A stretch of DNA of 46,516 nucleotides from Clostridia bacterium (GCA_017482465.1 JAFUMW010000116.1:1-46516); one strand, 5' to 3'. Counted from the stretch's first letter, positions 24,636 through 35,411 are shown. Notes: generated by a model from the letters alone, not told the origin. Numbers and translations: made by a program.

Positions 24636-24649
24636 CGAACATTTGTTCG
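24636..24649 (+). promoter_or_regulatory. LexA (SOS) box
   Basis: CGAACATTTGTTCG matches the Gram-positive LexA operator CGAACNNNNGTTCG exactly and lies over the expected transcription start of uvrB. Confidence 0.88.
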
Positions 24650-24746
24650 AAGACCTTGCTTGATAAAATTTGCATAATACGCTTGCATTTATGCAAATTT
24701 ATGTTAAAATAGTATTATACACTTATTATAATAAGGAGGATATGTT

Positions 24747-26732
24747 GTGGACAGCTTCAAGCTTGTTTCTCCGTATCAGCCTACAGGCGATCAGCCGCAG
24801 GCTATAGATAAAATATGTGACGGTATAAACAACGGTATGAAGGCACAGACCCTGCTTGGTGTTACAGGCTCGGGAAAAACTTTTACCATGGCTAATATTA
24901 TCGCAAGATGCAACCGTCCCACGCTTGTTCTCGCACACAACAAAACTCTCGCGGCACAGCTTTGCTCGGAATTCAGAGAGTTCTTCCCCGAAAATGCGGT
25001 CGAGTTCTTCGTTTCATACTACGATTACTATCAGCCCGAGGCATACGTTCCGGGTAAGGACATGTACATTGAGAAGGACAGCTCGGTCAACGATGAGATA
25101 GACAAGCTTCGACACAGCGCTACAAGCTCGCTGTTTGAGCGTCGTGATGTTATTATCGTATCCAGCGTATCTTGCATATACTCGCTCGGTGACCCGAGTG
25201 AGTACAGCAAAATGGTGCTTTCGCTTCGTCCGGGAATGATAATGGACAGAAATGAGTTCATACGCAGGCTTATTTCGATGAGTTATGAGCGAAACGATAT
25301 CAATTTTGTAAGAGACAAGTTCCGAGTACGCGGAGACGTTGTCGAGGTATTTCCCGCGTCCAGTTCGGACAAGGCGGTACGAGTTGAATTTTTCGGTGAC
25401 GAGATCGAGCGTATATCCGAGATCAACACGCTCACGGGAGAGCTTATCCGTACGATGTCGTACACGATGCTTTTCCCGGCTACGCACTACGCCGTTACAG
25501 ACGAGCGCCGCGAGGCGGCTATACGTGAGATCGAAGAGGAGCTTGTCGACCGTGTAAAGTTTTTCAAGGATAACGGCAAATTTCTTGAGGCACAGAGGAT
25601 CGAGGAGCGTACGAGATACGATATTGAGATGCTTCGTGAGATCGGCTTCTGCTCGGGCGTTGAAAACTACTCACGAGTAATGTCGGGCAGAGAGCCCGGC
25701 TCAACGCCGTACACACTGCTTGACTTTTTCCCGAAAGATTTTTTGCTTTTTGTCGATGAGTCGCACGTGACGCTTCCGCAGGTGCGCGGAATGAGCGCAG
25801 GCGACCGTGCGAGAAAGCAGAATCTTGTCGAATACGGCTTCAGACTGCCGTCGGCGTACGATAACCGACCGCTTTTCTTTAACGAATTTGAGGACAAGAT
25901 CGGGCAGACAGTGTTTGTAAGCGCAACGCCGCAGGACTATGAAAAGGAGCATTCGTCGGCTATTGCCGAGCAGATAATAAGACCTACCGGACTTGTGGAC
26001 CCCGAGGTAGAGGTGCGCCCCGTAAAAGGACAGATCGACGATCTTATCGGAGAGATACACGCGAGAGAGGAAAAGGGTGAGCGTGTGCTCGTGACCACGC
26101 TTACCAAGCAGATGGCAGAGGATCTGACCGAATATCTTGAGGATAATCTTATCAAGGTAAAATATATACATCACAACATCGACACCATGGAGAGAATGGA
26201 GATAATCCGTGATCTCCGACTTGGAAAATTCGACGTGCTTGTCGGTATCAATCTGTTACGAGAGGGACTTGATATTCCGGAGGTATCATTGGTAGCTATA
26301 CTAGATGCCGATAAAGAAGGCTTTTTACGCAGTGAGACCTCGCTTATACAGACTATAGGACGTGCGGCGCGTAACGCCGAGGGTAAAGTGATCATGTATG
26401 CCGACACGATCACACGCTCGATGCAGGCGGCAATAGACGAGACAAACCGCCGCCGCAAGAAGCAGACCGCATACAACGAGGAGAACGGTATTACTCCTCA
26501 GACTATAAAGAAGAGTGTGCGCGATATCATAGAGATAGGTATATCGGAGGCGGAAAGCTCGCCCGAGACCAAGCTTGCCGAGATAAAGGCAACAGGCAAG
26601 AAGATGCCGAAAACAGAGCGCGAAAAGCTTATCGCGTCGCTTGAGGGCGAGATGAAGCTTGCGGCTAAAACGCTTGACTTCGAACGCGCGGCTGTACTGC
26701 GCGACAAGATCGCCGAGCTTAAAAAGCAGTAA
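24747..26732 (+). CDS. uvrB: Excinuclease ABC subunit B
   Basis: UvrB is the damage-verifying helicase of nucleotide excision repair. The 661-residue protein starts at GTG, six bases after AAGGAGGA. It has Walker A GVTGSGKT, the beta-hairpin region [15 protein letters not shown], the DEAD-like box [13 protein letters not shown], and motif [13 protein letters not shown]. The C-terminal UVR motif ([20 protein letters not shown]) binds UvrC. It is followed closely by uvrA. Confidence 0.97.
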   Translation: MDSFKLVSPYQPTGDQPQAIDKICDGINNGMKAQTLLGVTGSGKTFTMANIIARCNRPTLVLAHNKTLAAQLCSEFREFFPENAVEFFVSYYDYYQPEAYVPGKDMYIEKDSSVNDEIDKLRHSATSSLFERRDVIIVSSVSCIYSLGDPSEYSKMVLSLRPGMIMDRNEFIRRLISMSYERNDINFVRDKFRVRGDVVEVFPASSSDKAVRVEFFGDEIERISEINTLTGELIRTMSYTMLFPATHYAVTDERREAAIREIEEELVDRVKFFKDNGKFLEAQRIEERTRYDIEMLREIGFCSGVENYSRVMSGREPGSTPYTLLDFFPKDFLLFVDESHVTLPQVRGMSAGDRARKQNLVEYGFRLPSAYDNRPLFFNEFEDKIGQTVFVSATPQDYEKEHSSAIAEQIIRPTGLVDPEVEVRPVKGQIDDLIGEIHAREEKGERVLVTTLTKQMAEDLTEYLEDNLIKVKYIHHNIDTMERMEIIRDLRLGKFDVLVGINLLREGLDIPEVSLVAILDADKEGFLRSETSLIQTIGRAARNAEGKVIMYADTITRSMQAAIDETNRRRKKQTAYNEENGITPQTIKKSVRDIIEIGISEAESSPETKLAEIKATGKKMPKTEREKLIASLEGEMKLAAKTLDFERAAVLRDKIAELKKQ

Positions 26733-26776
26733 AACCGCAGATATTGGCAATTACACCGAAAGGACAGGACAAAAAC

Positions 26777-29626
26777 ATGGCAGAGCTTTCTCTGAAGGGT
26801 GTCAGAGTAAACAATCTTAAAAATATAGACCTTACCATACCGCGTGATAAGCTCGTGGTATTCACAGGCCTTTCGGGCTCGGGAAAATCCTCCCTTGCTT
26901 TTGATACCATATACGCAGAGGGACACAGACGCTTTGTCGAATCACTCTCGTCATACGCACGTATGTTTATCGGACAGATGGACAAACCCGATCTTGATTC
27001 GATCGAGGGACTTTCCCCCGCTATATCCATCGACCAGAAAACGACTTCCAAAAACCCACGCTCGACCGTAGGCACGGTCACCGAGATATACGACTATTTA
27101 AGACTTCTTTATGCACGAATAGGTGTTCCGCACTGTCCGATATGCGGCAGAGAAATAAAGATGCAGTCGACCGATGAGATCATCGAGCGTATACTTAAGA
27201 TCAAAGAGGGAAGTCGCTTTTTAGTCCTTGCGCCCGTTGTAAAGGCGCAGAAGGGACGCCACGAAAAGGTTTTCGCCGATGCCAAGAAAAAGGGCTATGT
27301 CCGCGTTCGCGTTGACGCGAACATGTACGAACTTGAAGAGGAGATCGTACTTGATAAGAATAAAAAGCACAATGTAGAGATAGTAATAGACAGGCTTGTG
27401 ATGCGCGAGGACATGCGCTCGCGTCTTGCCGATTCGGTAGAGGCGGCGCTTTCGCTTGCAGAGGGAAATGTGATCATTTCGGTACTCGGACGTGACGGCG
27501 AAGAGGGCGAGGAGCTCTCGTTTTCACAGAGCTACGCCTGCCCTGAGCATGGCATCAGCCTTGGCGAGCTTTCGCCGCGTATGTTTTCATTCAACAATCC
27601 TGCGGGAGCGTGTCCGCACTGCGCCGGACTCGGAGAGATGCGTGTCATCTCTCCCGACAGGATCATCCCCGACAGAACGCTTACGATGCGAGAGGGTGCG
27701 CTCCAGGTAAACGGCTTCAAAACGGTGGACGAGGATACGTGGATGGGTCCGCTTATCTCTAAGGTCGGGGAGAAATACGGCTTTGATATCGACACTCCCA
27801 TCAAGGATATACCCAAGGATGCACTTGACAAGCTTTTGTACGGTACAGGCAAGGAGAAATTCTTTGTCGTTCGCTCATATGACGGCGTAGTACACAGAAA
27901 GGATGTGATGTTTGACGGCATAGTCAACATCGTCCAACAGCGCTTTGATATGACGCAGAACGAGTATTACGAGGATTTCATCGAATTTGTCGAGTGCCCG
28001 AAGTGCCATGGCTGCAGACTTAATGAAAACTCGCTGTCGGTAACCGTCGGAGGACTCAATATCGACGAGTTCTGCCGTAATTCGGTCATGTCGGCTCTCG
28101 ATTTTGTGGAAAAGCTTACGCTTACGCCAACAGAGGAGCATATTGCAAAGGAAATACTCAAGGAAATAAGATCGCGCCTCGGCTTTCTGAAGAGCGTGGG
28201 TCTTGAATACCTCACACTTTCACGCAAGGCAGGAACTCTTTCGGGCGGAGAGGCACAGCGTATCAGACTTGCAACTCAGATAGGCTCTGCTCTTATGGGA
28301 GTTCTTTATATCCTCGATGAGCCGAGCATCGGTCTGCATCAGCGTGATAACGGCAAGCTTATAGCAACGCTTAAGCGCTTACGCGATCTCGGAAACAGCC
28401 TTATCGTGGTCGAGCATGACGAGGAGACCATAGAAGAAGCTGATTTTGTAGTTGATATAGGTCCGGGAGCGGGTATACACGGCGGAGAGGTCATTGCCGT
28501 CGGCACCCCTGATGAGATAAGAAAAGATCCCGCGTCGGTTACGGGCGCGTTTCTTTCGGGACGCGACAGCATACCCGTGCCCACGGTACGCAGAGAGGGC
28601 AACGGCAAGAGCCTTAAGATCATCGGAGCGAGACAGAACAATCTGAAAAACATTGATGTTGAAGTGCCGCTCGGTAAATTTGTGTGTGTTACGGGTGTGT
28701 CCGGCTCGGGAAAATCATCGCTTATCAACTCGATACTGTTAAACAAGCTCGCGCATGAGCTCAACCGCGCGAATACGCATCCGGGAAAGCATGACAGGAT
28801 CGAGGGTGTCGAGCATCTTGATAAGGTGATAGCTATTGACCAGAGCCCGATTGGACGTACACCGCGTTCAAATCCCGCGACCTACACCGGACTTTTCACC
28901 GATATACGCGATCTTTTCGCAAAAACGCCGGACGCGAAGATGCGCGGATATACCTCGGGCAGATTTTCGTTCAATATTAAGGGCGGACGGTGCGAGGCGT
29001 GCGAGGGCGACGGTGTCAAGAGAATAGAAATGCACTTTTTGCCCGACGTTTTCGTTACCTGTGACGTGTGCAAGGGAAGAAGATACAATCACGATACGCT
29101 TGAAGTCAAGTACAAGGGAAAGAGTATATTCGACGTGCTTGATATGACCGTGGACGAGGGAGTTGAGTTCTTCTCCAGTCTGCCGAAGATTGCTCGCCGA
29201 CTGCAGACGCTTCAGGACGTAGGTCTCGGATACATCAAGATCGGTCAGTCCTCTACAACGCTTTCGGGCGGCGAGGCGCAGAGAGTGAAGCTTTCGACAG
29301 AACTTTCAAAGCGTCCGACGGGCAAGACGGTCTATATTTTGGACGAGCCGACAACAGGGCTTCATATGGCTGATGTAAAGAGGCTGCTTCATGTGCTTCA
29401 ACGGCTTGTCGATGCCGGTAACAGCATCATAGTTATCGAGCATAACCTTGACGTTATCAAGAGTGCTGACTATATAATCGACCTCGGACCCGAGGGCGGC
29501 GACAACGGCGGCACACTTGTGTGCTCGGGAACGCCCGAGCAGGTCGCAAATTGCGAAAAATCATACACGGGTCAGTATATCAAAGCCTGCCTCGAAAAGG
29601 ATAAGGCGAAAAACAAGAAAAAATGA
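26777..29626 (+). CDS. uvrA: Excinuclease ABC subunit A
   Basis: UvrA recognises damaged DNA and loads UvrB. Start 26777 ([17 protein letters not shown]) follows GAAAGGACAGG; an in-frame TTG at 26744 is less likely. The 949-residue protein has two ABC ATPase halves with Walker [10 protein letters not shown] and GVSGSGKSS, and signatures [14 protein letters not shown] and [14 protein letters not shown]. Zinc sites are CPICG, CPHC and the CEAC/CDVC pair around [11 protein letters not shown]. The two genes probably form one SOS-inducible operon. Confidence 0.97.
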   Translation: MAELSLKGVRVNNLKNIDLTIPRDKLVVFTGLSGSGKSSLAFDTIYAEGHRRFVESLSSYARMFIGQMDKPDLDSIEGLSPAISIDQKTTSKNPRSTVGTVTEIYDYLRLLYARIGVPHCPICGREIKMQSTDEIIERILKIKEGSRFLVLAPVVKAQKGRHEKVFADAKKKGYVRVRVDANMYELEEEIVLDKNKKHNVEIVIDRLVMREDMRSRLADSVEAALSLAEGNVIISVLGRDGEEGEELSFSQSYACPEHGISLGELSPRMFSFNNPAGACPHCAGLGEMRVISPDRIIPDRTLTMREGALQVNGFKTVDEDTWMGPLISKVGEKYGFDIDTPIKDIPKDALDKLLYGTGKEKFFVVRSYDGVVHRKDVMFDGIVNIVQQRFDMTQNEYYEDFIEFVECPKCHGCRLNENSLSVTVGGLNIDEFCRNSVMSALDFVEKLTLTPTEEHIAKEILKEIRSRLGFLKSVGLEYLTLSRKAGTLSGGEAQRIRLATQIGSALMGVLYILDEPSIGLHQRDNGKLIATLKRLRDLGNSLIVVEHDEETIEEADFVVDIGPGAGIHGGEVIAVGTPDEIRKDPASVTGAFLSGRDSIPVPTVRREGNGKSLKIIGARQNNLKNIDVEVPLGKFVCVTGVSGSGKSSLINSILLNKLAHELNRANTHPGKHDRIEGVEHLDKVIAIDQSPIGRTPRSNPATYTGLFTDIRDLFAKTPDAKMRGYTSGRFSFNIKGGRCEACEGDGVKRIEMHFLPDVFVTCDVCKGRRYNHDTLEVKYKGKSIFDVLDMTVDEGVEFFSSLPKIARRLQTLQDVGLGYIKIGQSSTTLSGGEAQRVKLSTELSKRPTGKTVYILDEPTTGLHMADVKRLLHVLQRLVDAGNSIIVIEHNLDVIKSADYIIDLGPEGGDNGGTLVCSGTPEQVANCEKSYTGQYIKACLEKDKAKNKKK

Positions 29627-29671
29627 TAATAACAGCTGTGAATACTGCAAGGTACTCACGGCTGTTATTAT
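29626..29671 (+). terminator. Hairpin after uvrA
   Basis: The 16-base stem ATAATAACAGCTGTGA/TCACGGCTGTTATTAT has one mismatch-like G-U pair; the T tract is modest. Confidence 0.6.
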
Positions 29672-29696
29672 GTTTGGGTTATTTACATATTGTTAA

Positions 29697-29725
29697 TTGT
29701 AATACATGCCATGTTAGTATATAAT
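29697..29725 (+). promoter_or_regulatory. Promoter of the lipoprotein gene at 29758
   Basis: TTGTAA and TATAAT are separated by 17 bases. Confidence 0.65.
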
Positions 29726-29757
29726 TAAATTGCGGAATGAAAAAATTGGAGGTGGCT

Positions 29758-30990
29758 ATGAAAAAACGTTTGATATCTGTATTATTGTTGGTTCTTGTAT
29801 TGGTCGTCAACGCAGGATGTGCCGATGACAGTGTTACTACCGAGTCTGACACTTATATTGACCTGCCCTCCGAAGAGGTATCGGACACAATCGAGAGTGA
29901 TACTGTCAGCGAAGACCTCACAGAAACACAGACACTTTCAAAAGGACCTCTTTTTGACACGTCCGAATTTTCGGATATAGAAGTCCCTGCAGTAATCGAC
30001 GCGCTCAATTATGAAAAGTATGTTGAATACCCGTCGCCCGACGGAGGATACGGTGCCAACAACCTGGTGAAGATACCGAAGATCGATTCGGATAAGCCGG
30101 GTGCAGTGGCGTTTAACCAAAAGCTTTATTCGAAATTTGCCGTATACATAGACAATATCAATACAGAAAACTCCCCATACATATATAAAGTTACCTATGA
30201 TTATTCTGATTACGACGGAATAATCTTTATTCGTATAAAAAGCGGTGTGGCATTAGCTTATTCCGAGGGAGCTGCAGGCGGCGATTATTTTTACTACGAC
30301 AGTGTAAACGATCGCGAGCTTACGGCAGAAGAATATCTTGCTCACTTCGGCCTTGATGGCAAGGAGCTTGATATGCGCGCTCGTTGGGATATAGGATATA
30401 CGTTTTTTGAAGGTATTGAAGCCGATCATCTGAGATACAGCGAGGAGCTTTTTGCAATAGACGACTCTGCGTTTATCGACGAAATACCGGAAAACACGCT
30501 TGTATTTGCTCAAAGTCAAAATGAAAATACTCCGCTCGGCTATAAGGTAAGTGAAGAAGGCGTTTCGGTATTCTACGCAGGGATGGGGCTTAGCCGGTAC
30601 GTGTCAGAGATCAGGATAGATGTTACAAGCGGTGAGAGCGAAAAACTGATGTTTGCCGCAAAATCGGATGCAACCGGAGTGTTGGATGATACGAGCGTAA
30701 GAGAAGAGGTCGGTGCGGTAGTTACCTTTGATAACGGAAGGATAGAAAGCTTCCTTGTCAAGGACGGCATCCCCTTTGAAAGAGTGATAGTATCTAATGA
30801 TCAAGTGTACGTTTTTTATAACCAACAATCTCTCAATACACGCTCATATATAGAGATCAATGGTGAAAAAGCTTCTTACAGTGCCGGATACACCGTGGAT
30901 ACCGATACACAGGTCGTGAAGTTGAGCTATCGTTTTGTTGATGATCTGAAGCGATCGGACAGAAAGATGATGGAGATAGTATTTGAATAA
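29758..30990 (+). CDS. Lipoprotein of unknown function
   Basis: Start 29758 follows GGAGGTGG and begins a lipoprotein signal (MKKRLISVLLLVLVLV, lipobox NAGC). The 410-residue protein has a Ser/Thr/Asp/Glu-rich linker (residues 20-65) and then a globular part with many Asp and Tyr residues. Stretches such as FNQKLYSKFAVYIDN and DYFYYDSVNDRELTAEEYLAHFG recall the DUF4163/DUF3298 (RsiV-like) type of extracellular domain, but I am not sure. The strong promoter and perfect terminator make it monocistronic. Confidence 0.65.
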   Translation: MKKRLISVLLLVLVLVVNAGCADDSVTTESDTYIDLPSEEVSDTIESDTVSEDLTETQTLSKGPLFDTSEFSDIEVPAVIDALNYEKYVEYPSPDGGYGANNLVKIPKIDSDKPGAVAFNQKLYSKFAVYIDNINTENSPYIYKVTYDYSDYDGIIFIRIKSGVALAYSEGAAGGDYFYYDSVNDRELTAEEYLAHFGLDGKELDMRARWDIGYTFFEGIEADHLRYSEELFAIDDSAFIDEIPENTLVFAQSQNENTPLGYKVSEEGVSVFYAGMGLSRYVSEIRIDVTSGESEKLMFAAKSDATGVLDDTSVREEVGAVVTFDNGRIESFLVKDGIPFERVIVSNDQVYVFYNQQSLNTRSYIEINGEKASYSAGYTVDTDTQVVKLSYRFVDDLKRSDRKMMEIVFE

Positions 30991-30992
30991 AC

Positions 30993-31026
30993 AAAAATCG
31001 CGTTGCCAAACGGCAACGCGATTTTT
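30993..31026. terminator. Bidirectional terminator
   Basis: A perfect 15-base stem AAAAATCGCGTTGCC/GGCAACGCGATTTTT with loop AAAC lies between the lipoprotein gene and the convergent transporter operon. Confidence 0.9.
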
Positions 31027-31031
31027 GATAT

Positions 31032-31805
31032 TCAGTTTCCGCATTCTATGCTTATCTCGTTGAATACGTGGAGAAGATCGGGCACTGTTACGGTGATCTT
31101 TTCATCTCCCTGCTTGTCGATTATAGCCTCTCCCTTGTGCATCATGAGGAGTCTGTCGCCGTAGTCGACCGCGTAGCGCAGGTTGTGCGTTACCATCATG
31201 GTCGTTACCTTCTTTTCGCGTACGATCTTGTCGGTAAGCTCCATGATTATTTCGGCGGTCTTGGGGTCGAGTGCCGCCGTATGCTCGTCAAGTATAAGAA
31301 AATCGATAGGCGTCATAGTGGTCATGAGAAGAGCCATCGCCTGACGCTGTCCGCCCGAGAGCGAGCCTACGCGAAGATTCATCTTGTCCTCAAGTCCGAG
31401 TCCGAGTGAGGCGAGCTGCTCGCGGTAGAAGTCAGCTCGCTTGCGGTTTATACCCGATGCGAACAGGTACTTTTTTCCCTTGTTGTCGGCAAGCGACATG
31501 TTTTCAAGTATCGTAAGATTAGGACAAGTGCCTTTTGCGGGATCTTGGTACACGCGCCCGATGTTACGGTAGCGCTTGTGCTCGGGCATGTGTGTGATAT
31601 CCTTGCCGCCTACAAGTATCTGTCCCGATTCTACGGGAATAGAGCCGCATACGATGTTGAGAAGCGATGTCTTTCCGCTTCCGTTTGAGCCGACGATCGA
31701 AACAAATTCTCCGTCGCTTACCCTGAGGTTGAAGTCCTCGAAAAGGCTCATTTCGGTAACTTCACCGGGGTTGTATATCTTTGTTATGTTTTTAAGCTCA
31801 AGCAT
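31032..31805 (-). CDS. trpZ: ABC importer ATPase (TrpZ-like, COG1101 type)
   Basis: Start 31805 (MLELKNITKIYNPGEVTEMS) follows GGGAGG and overlaps the last codons of the permease gene, so translation is coupled. The 257-residue ATPase has Walker A GSNGSGKTS, signature SLSGGQRQAMAL, Walker B FLILDEHTAALD and MVTHNLRYAV. His replaces Ala in the usual DEATxxLD, which is common in this subfamily. It energises the permease at 31798-32670. The gene name rests on context: the T-box specifier is for tryptophan. Confidence 0.85.
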   Translation of the reverse strand: MLELKNITKIYNPGEVTEMSLFEDFNLRVSDGEFVSIVGSNGSGKTSLLNIVCGSIPVESGQILVGGKDITHMPEHKRYRNIGRVYQDPAKGTCPNLTILENMSLADNKGKKYLFASGINRKRADFYREQLASLGLGLEDKMNLRVGSLSGGQRQAMALLMTTMTPIDFLILDEHTAALDPKTAEIIMELTDKIVREKKVTTMMVTHNLRYAVDYGDRLLMMHKGEAIIDKQGDEKITVTVPDLLHVFNEISIECGN

Positions 31806-32670
31806 GCTTGCGTCCTCCCTTCGACGGAAGATTTCCGAGTACAAGAATGAGTAAGAAGAGCACTGCCGTGATAAGCTTCATAAGGTTTGCGGGCAGACCG
31901 AGAGTGATAGCTGTCTGTATGCACGCCTTGTAAACGATGCTTCCGACCATTACCGCCGTCGTACCCTTGACAAAGCTCATTTTCTTGAATATCGTCGTAC
32001 CGATGATAACAGCCGCAAGACCGAACACCATCTGTCCCGTACCCATTGTTGCACTGAATGACTGCTGTTGCTGGCAGACGACCGAGCCGCACAGGGCTAC
32101 GAGCGCGTTTGCTATGACAAGTCCGAGTATCTTCATGTTGCCGTTGTCGATGCCGAGAGTACATACGAGATTTTCGTTGTCGCCGACGCTTCTTAAAAGC
32201 AGACCGTTCTGTGTCTTGAAGTAAAGGTCGAGAATAATTTTCACGATGATCGCGAGGATAAGCGACACTATCAGCTTACGGTATATCTGCGGCATATCTC
32301 CGAAAGGCATTAGCCTGAAGATCGTATCTATTCCTATTATACTCATGTTCGAGCCTGCTATCTGCAGATTGACCGAAAACAGCGCGGTCATGGTGATTAT
32401 GCCCGCGAGCAGGTCGCGTACCTTTAAGCGTACATGGATAAGACCTGTGCAAAGGCCTGCAAGAGCGCCGACTGCGACCGATATAAGAAGTGCCAGAAAC
32501 GGATTTACACCGTTGTTTATCACAACGGCAGTGACAGCAGCTCCCAAGGGGAAGCTGCCGTCTACCGTAAGATCCGGAAAATCAAGTATTTTGTAGGTGA
32601 TAAATATACCGTATGCCAGAAGTGCGTATATAAAACCTTCGGTTAGTGTACTGATTATCAGATTAAGCAT
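31798..32670 (-). CDS. trpY: ABC importer permease (TrpY-like, COG4120 type)
   Basis: This 290-residue integral membrane protein has eight or more hydrophobic segments (FIYALLAYGIFITYKILDF, FLALLISVAVGALAGL and others). It carries the LDFPDLTVDGSFPLGAA start typical of this branched-chain-like permease subfamily. It lies 26 bases after the binding-protein gene and overlaps the ATPase gene. The ribosome binding site is weak (AGAAAG), so translation may depend on the upstream gene. Confidence 0.85.
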   Translation of the reverse strand: MLNLIISTLTEGFIYALLAYGIFITYKILDFPDLTVDGSFPLGAAVTAVVINNGVNPFLALLISVAVGALAGLCTGLIHVRLKVRDLLAGIITMTALFSVNLQIAGSNMSIIGIDTIFRLMPFGDMPQIYRKLIVSLILAIIVKIILDLYFKTQNGLLLRSVGDNENLVCTLGIDNGNMKILGLVIANALVALCGSVVCQQQQSFSATMGTGQMVFGLAAVIIGTTIFKKMSFVKGTTAVMVGSIVYKACIQTAITLGLPANLMKLITAVLFLLILVLGNLPSKGGRKHA

Positions 32671-32696
32671 TGATGTGACCGATTCTTTCTATAGTT

Positions 32697-33653
32697 TTAT
32701 TCAGCGGACTCGATAGCCTTTGCGGTGATATCTGCGGGGATATCAATGCCGAGAGCCTCAGCCGCGGGAGTGTTGGTGTAGATGCCGTATTCGGATATTG
32801 TCTCGTAGGGAATATCGGACGCAACCGCTTCACCGCGGAGTATCTTTGCCGCCATAGCGCCCGTCTGTTTGCCAAGCTCGATATAGTCGATACCTGCCGC
32901 TGCAACGCATCCCTTTTTTACCTGCTCGACCTCGCTTCCGTATACGGGAATACCTGCTTCATTGGTCTTTTCAAGTATACCGGCGAGAACACCTACGACA
33001 TTGTTGTCCGTGAGGTTGGACATGCAGTCAACATTCTTGCTTATAAGCGTGTCTGCCGCCATTGTTACTTCGGATTGCGCTGTTACGCCGACAGCTTCGA
33101 TCGTAAAGCCGTATTCGGGAGCTTTTGCTTCATATTCTGCAATAGCTGAGACCGAGTTGGGTTCGCTTGTTGTGTATATGATACCGATGGTCTTTGCGTC
33201 GGGCTGGAGCTTTCTGATAAGATCAAGCTGTGCTTCAACAGGGAGCTTATCGGATGTACCTGTGATATTGCCCGAGTCGAGACGAGCCTTAACAGGGTCT
33301 GTGATAGCGGTGAATATAACGGGGATGTTCTTGTCTTCGGCAGCGGCGTAGCACGCTGTAGCCGAGGGTGTGGCGATTGCGACCATCATTGCAACATCGT
33401 TTGCCGCGAAGTTCTGGGCGATCTGTGTTGTGATGTTGTCGTCAAAGCCGGCGTTCTGATAGTTTACGGTGAAATCCTTGCCTTCGACGAGACCTGCACC
33501 CTTGAGTCCATCAAGGAAGCCTGTACGGCAGTTGTCGAGCGATTCGTGCTCGCCGTACTGGGAAATACCGATCACGGGTATACTGCTCTTTGAGCAGGAT
33601 GCGAGAGAGAAGAGCATAAGTGCTGCCAAAACGAAGCTAACTAATTTTTTCAT
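32697..33653 (-). CDS. trpX: ABC importer substrate-binding lipoprotein (TrpX-like, COG2984 type)
   Basis: Start 33653 follows CAGGAGG and begins a lipoprotein signal (MKKLVSFVLAALMLFSLASC). The 318-residue protein has the two-lobed binding-protein pattern: VIGISQYGEHESLDNCRTGF, AIATPSATACYAAAEDKNIP, VIFTAITDPVKARL and IPVYGSEVEQVKKGCVAAAG. Members of this family were predicted tryptophan or other aromatic/branched substrate importers from T-box control. The Trp specifier in the leader supports tryptophan here. Confidence 0.87.
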   Translation of the reverse strand: MKKLVSFVLAALMLFSLASCSKSSIPVIGISQYGEHESLDNCRTGFLDGLKGAGLVEGKDFTVNYQNAGFDDNITTQIAQNFAANDVAMMVAIATPSATACYAAAEDKNIPVIFTAITDPVKARLDSGNITGTSDKLPVEAQLDLIRKLQPDAKTIGIIYTTSEPNSVSAIAEYEAKAPEYGFTIEAVGVTAQSEVTMAADTLISKNVDCMSNLTDNNVVGVLAGILEKTNEAGIPVYGSEVEQVKKGCVAAAGIDYIELGKQTGAMAAKILRGEAVASDIPYETISEYGIYTNTPAAEALGIDIPADITAKAIESAE

Positions 33654-33725
33654 GAGAATACCTCCTGCCGCTTTGCGGCTAAATAAAATAAAATTTGTTT
33701 GCGTCGGTTTTGGGCGTTGCAAAAT

Positions 33726-33998
33726 AAAAAAATCCTGTCCCTTGCTTCAAAAGGGACAGGAAAAAGATCCTGCGGTGCCACCCATTTTGATGATAAAATC
33801 ATCCACTCAACCTCGTACCGACATACGAGCCGCTCTGTAACGGAAGCGTTCCGTCGACTGCTACTTGCGTTTTACCGCTTTCGGTCGCCCTCATAAGTCC
33901 ATTCGCCTGTGCCGCTGCTGTCACGATTCCACCGTCCGCGACTCTCTATAAACACCTAAACTCAGGTTACTACTCTTAATCATAGGTTTCTTATTTGG
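33726..33998 (-). promoter_or_regulatory. T-box riboswitch, tryptophan specifier
   Basis: On the minus strand the leader has the stem I start with AAGAGTAGTAA, the AGAGAG element, the specifier region GGCGAATGGACT, the T-box core TGGGTGGCACCGC (33771-33784) and a terminator AAGGGACAGG pair (33734-33760) with a run of T. The specifier triplet UGG is at 33899-33901 (Trp). Uncharged tRNA-Trp would stabilise the antiterminator and turn on trpXYZ. Confidence 0.93.
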
Positions 33999-34008
33999 TG
34001 ATGTGGGT

Positions 34009-34037
34009 ATTATATCACCGTCAAAACGATTTGTCAA
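34009..34037 (-). promoter_or_regulatory. Promoter of the T-box leader and trpXYZ
   Basis: On the minus strand consensus TTGACA and TATAAT are separated by 17 bases. Confidence 0.85.
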
Positions 34038-34092
34038 GAGTTTTTTAAAAATTTCTTATAATCGCTTTTTTTCTGTTGCTCTTACGGGCGAA

Positions 34093-34125
34093 AACATCCC
34101 GTAACGCAGAGTGTTTCGGGATGTT
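34093..34125 (-). terminator. Terminator of the aminotransferase gene
   Basis: The stem AACATCCCG/CGGGATGTT is followed by TTTTCG on the minus strand. Confidence 0.65.
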
Positions 34126-34130
34126 CATTC

Positions 34131-35411
34131 TTACAAATACATTTTTTCAATAGCCGCGAGCTTTACGCAAAGGCAGAGTATCTCGCTTGCAAGCTTAAGC
34201 TCGTCATTTGGCGGGAAGGTGGGCGCTATACGGATGTTCCTGTCGTCGGGGTCCTTGCCGTAGGGGAAGGTGGCACCGGCGGCTGTGAGCGTTACGCCAA
34301 GCTCGCTTACAAGGCTGTATACACGTTTTGCACATCCCTTGTATACATCAAGGCTGATGAAGTATCCGCCCTTTGGCGAGTTCCACTCGGCGATACCTGT
34401 GTTTCCAAGCTCGCGCTCTAGAGTTTCGATAACTATATCGAATTTGGGCTTGATTATCTTTGCGTGAGCGCGCATATGCTCTAAAATTCCGTCTGCGTCC
34501 TTGAAGTACTTGACATGGCGCATCATATTTATCTTGTCAAAGCCGATAGTCTGTACGGTCATGACCTTTTTGATCTGTGCGAGATTATCTTCGCTTGCCG
34601 CCATTATCGCAACGCCCGAGCCGGGGAAGGATATCTTCGAGGTGGACGCGAAGTAGAATATCTTGTCTACGTTTCCGTACTTTTCTGCTTCCGCAAATAT
34701 ATCAAGAAGCTTTACGGGGTTATCTATGTCGAAATCGTGTACTGCGTACGCATTGTCCCAGAATATTCTGAAATCCTTTGCCGCGGGCTTGAGTGCGGCG
34801 AAACGCTTTACGGTCTCATCCGAGTATACGATGCCTCCCGGGTTTGAGAACTTCGGAACGCACCAAATGCCCTTGATGCTTGCGTTCTCTGCAACAAGCT
34901 TTTCAACAACGTCCATGTCAGGTCCGTTTTCGGTCATGGGTACGTTTATCATCTCAATGCCGAGAGACTCGCATATAGCGAAATGTCTGTCGTAGCCGGG
35001 AGCGGGGCAGAGAAATTTCACCTTGTCAAGCTTTGACCAGGGCTTCTCCGAGCCGACCACGCCGTAAAGCATGGCGCGTGCGACCGAGTCGTACATGAGG
35101 TTCAGGCTCGAGTTGCCGGCAACGATCACTCTGCTTTCTTTTAGTCCGAGCAGATCGGCAAAAAGCTTTTTTGCCTCGGGTATACCGTCCAGAAGACCGT
35201 AGTTGCGGCAGTCTATACCTGCGCTTGATCTGCAGTCGGTATCGTCGGAAATGACACCGAGCATACCCATGGTTATGTCAAGCTGATCCTTACCCGGTTT
35301 GCCGCGGGACATGTCAAGCTTGAGGCCTTTTGCCTTGAGCTCGCTGTATTCTTTGGTGAGTTTTGCATGTTCGGCAAGTGCCGCTTCTTTTGAAAGGTTA
35401 GTGTAATTCAT
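34131..35411 (-). CDS. PLP-dependent aminotransferase (class Ic aspartate aminotransferase-like)
   Basis: Start 35411 (MNYTNLSKEAALAEHAKLTK) follows AAAGGA; the longer in-frame ORF has no such site. The 426-residue protein resembles the PF12897 group, once annotated as MocR-type or alanine-glyoxylate aminotransferases and later shown to include aspartate aminotransferases. It has LDMSRGKPGKDQLD, GNSSLNLMYDSVARAML, FWDNAYAVHDFD and the PLP lysine in ASTSKISFPGSG. RNIRIAPTFP carries the substrate-carboxylate arginine. It probably transfers amino groups between aspartate and 2-oxoglutarate. It is not linked to the Trp T-box; it has its own promoter. Confidence 0.85.
   Translation of the reverse strand: MNYTNLSKEAALAEHAKLTKEYSELKAKGLKLDMSRGKPGKDQLDITMGMLGVISDDTDCRSSAGIDCRNYGLLDGIPEAKKLFADLLGLKESRVIVAGNSSLNLMYDSVARAMLYGVVGSEKPWSKLDKVKFLCPAPGYDRHFAICESLGIEMINVPMTENGPDMDVVEKLVAENASIKGIWCVPKFSNPGGIVYSDETVKRFAALKPAAKDFRIFWDNAYAVHDFDIDNPVKLLDIFAEAEKYGNVDKIFYFASTSKISFPGSGVAIMAASEDNLAQIKKVMTVQTIGFDKINMMRHVKYFKDADGILEHMRAHAKIIKPKFDIVIETLERELGNTGIAEWNSPKGGYFISLDVYKGCAKRVYSLVSELGVTLTAAGATFPYGKDPDDRNIRIAPTFPPNDELKLASEILCLCVKLAAIEKMYL

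Noticed and set aside
25014..25487. Long antisense open frames inside uvrB and many other genes
   Set aside because: They are shadows of strongly coding frames, with no ribosome binding site or family resemblance.
31032..32670. Assigning the importer to branched-chain amino acids or sugars
   Set aside because: The permease fold alone would allow it, but the UGG specifier in the T-box leader points to tryptophan.
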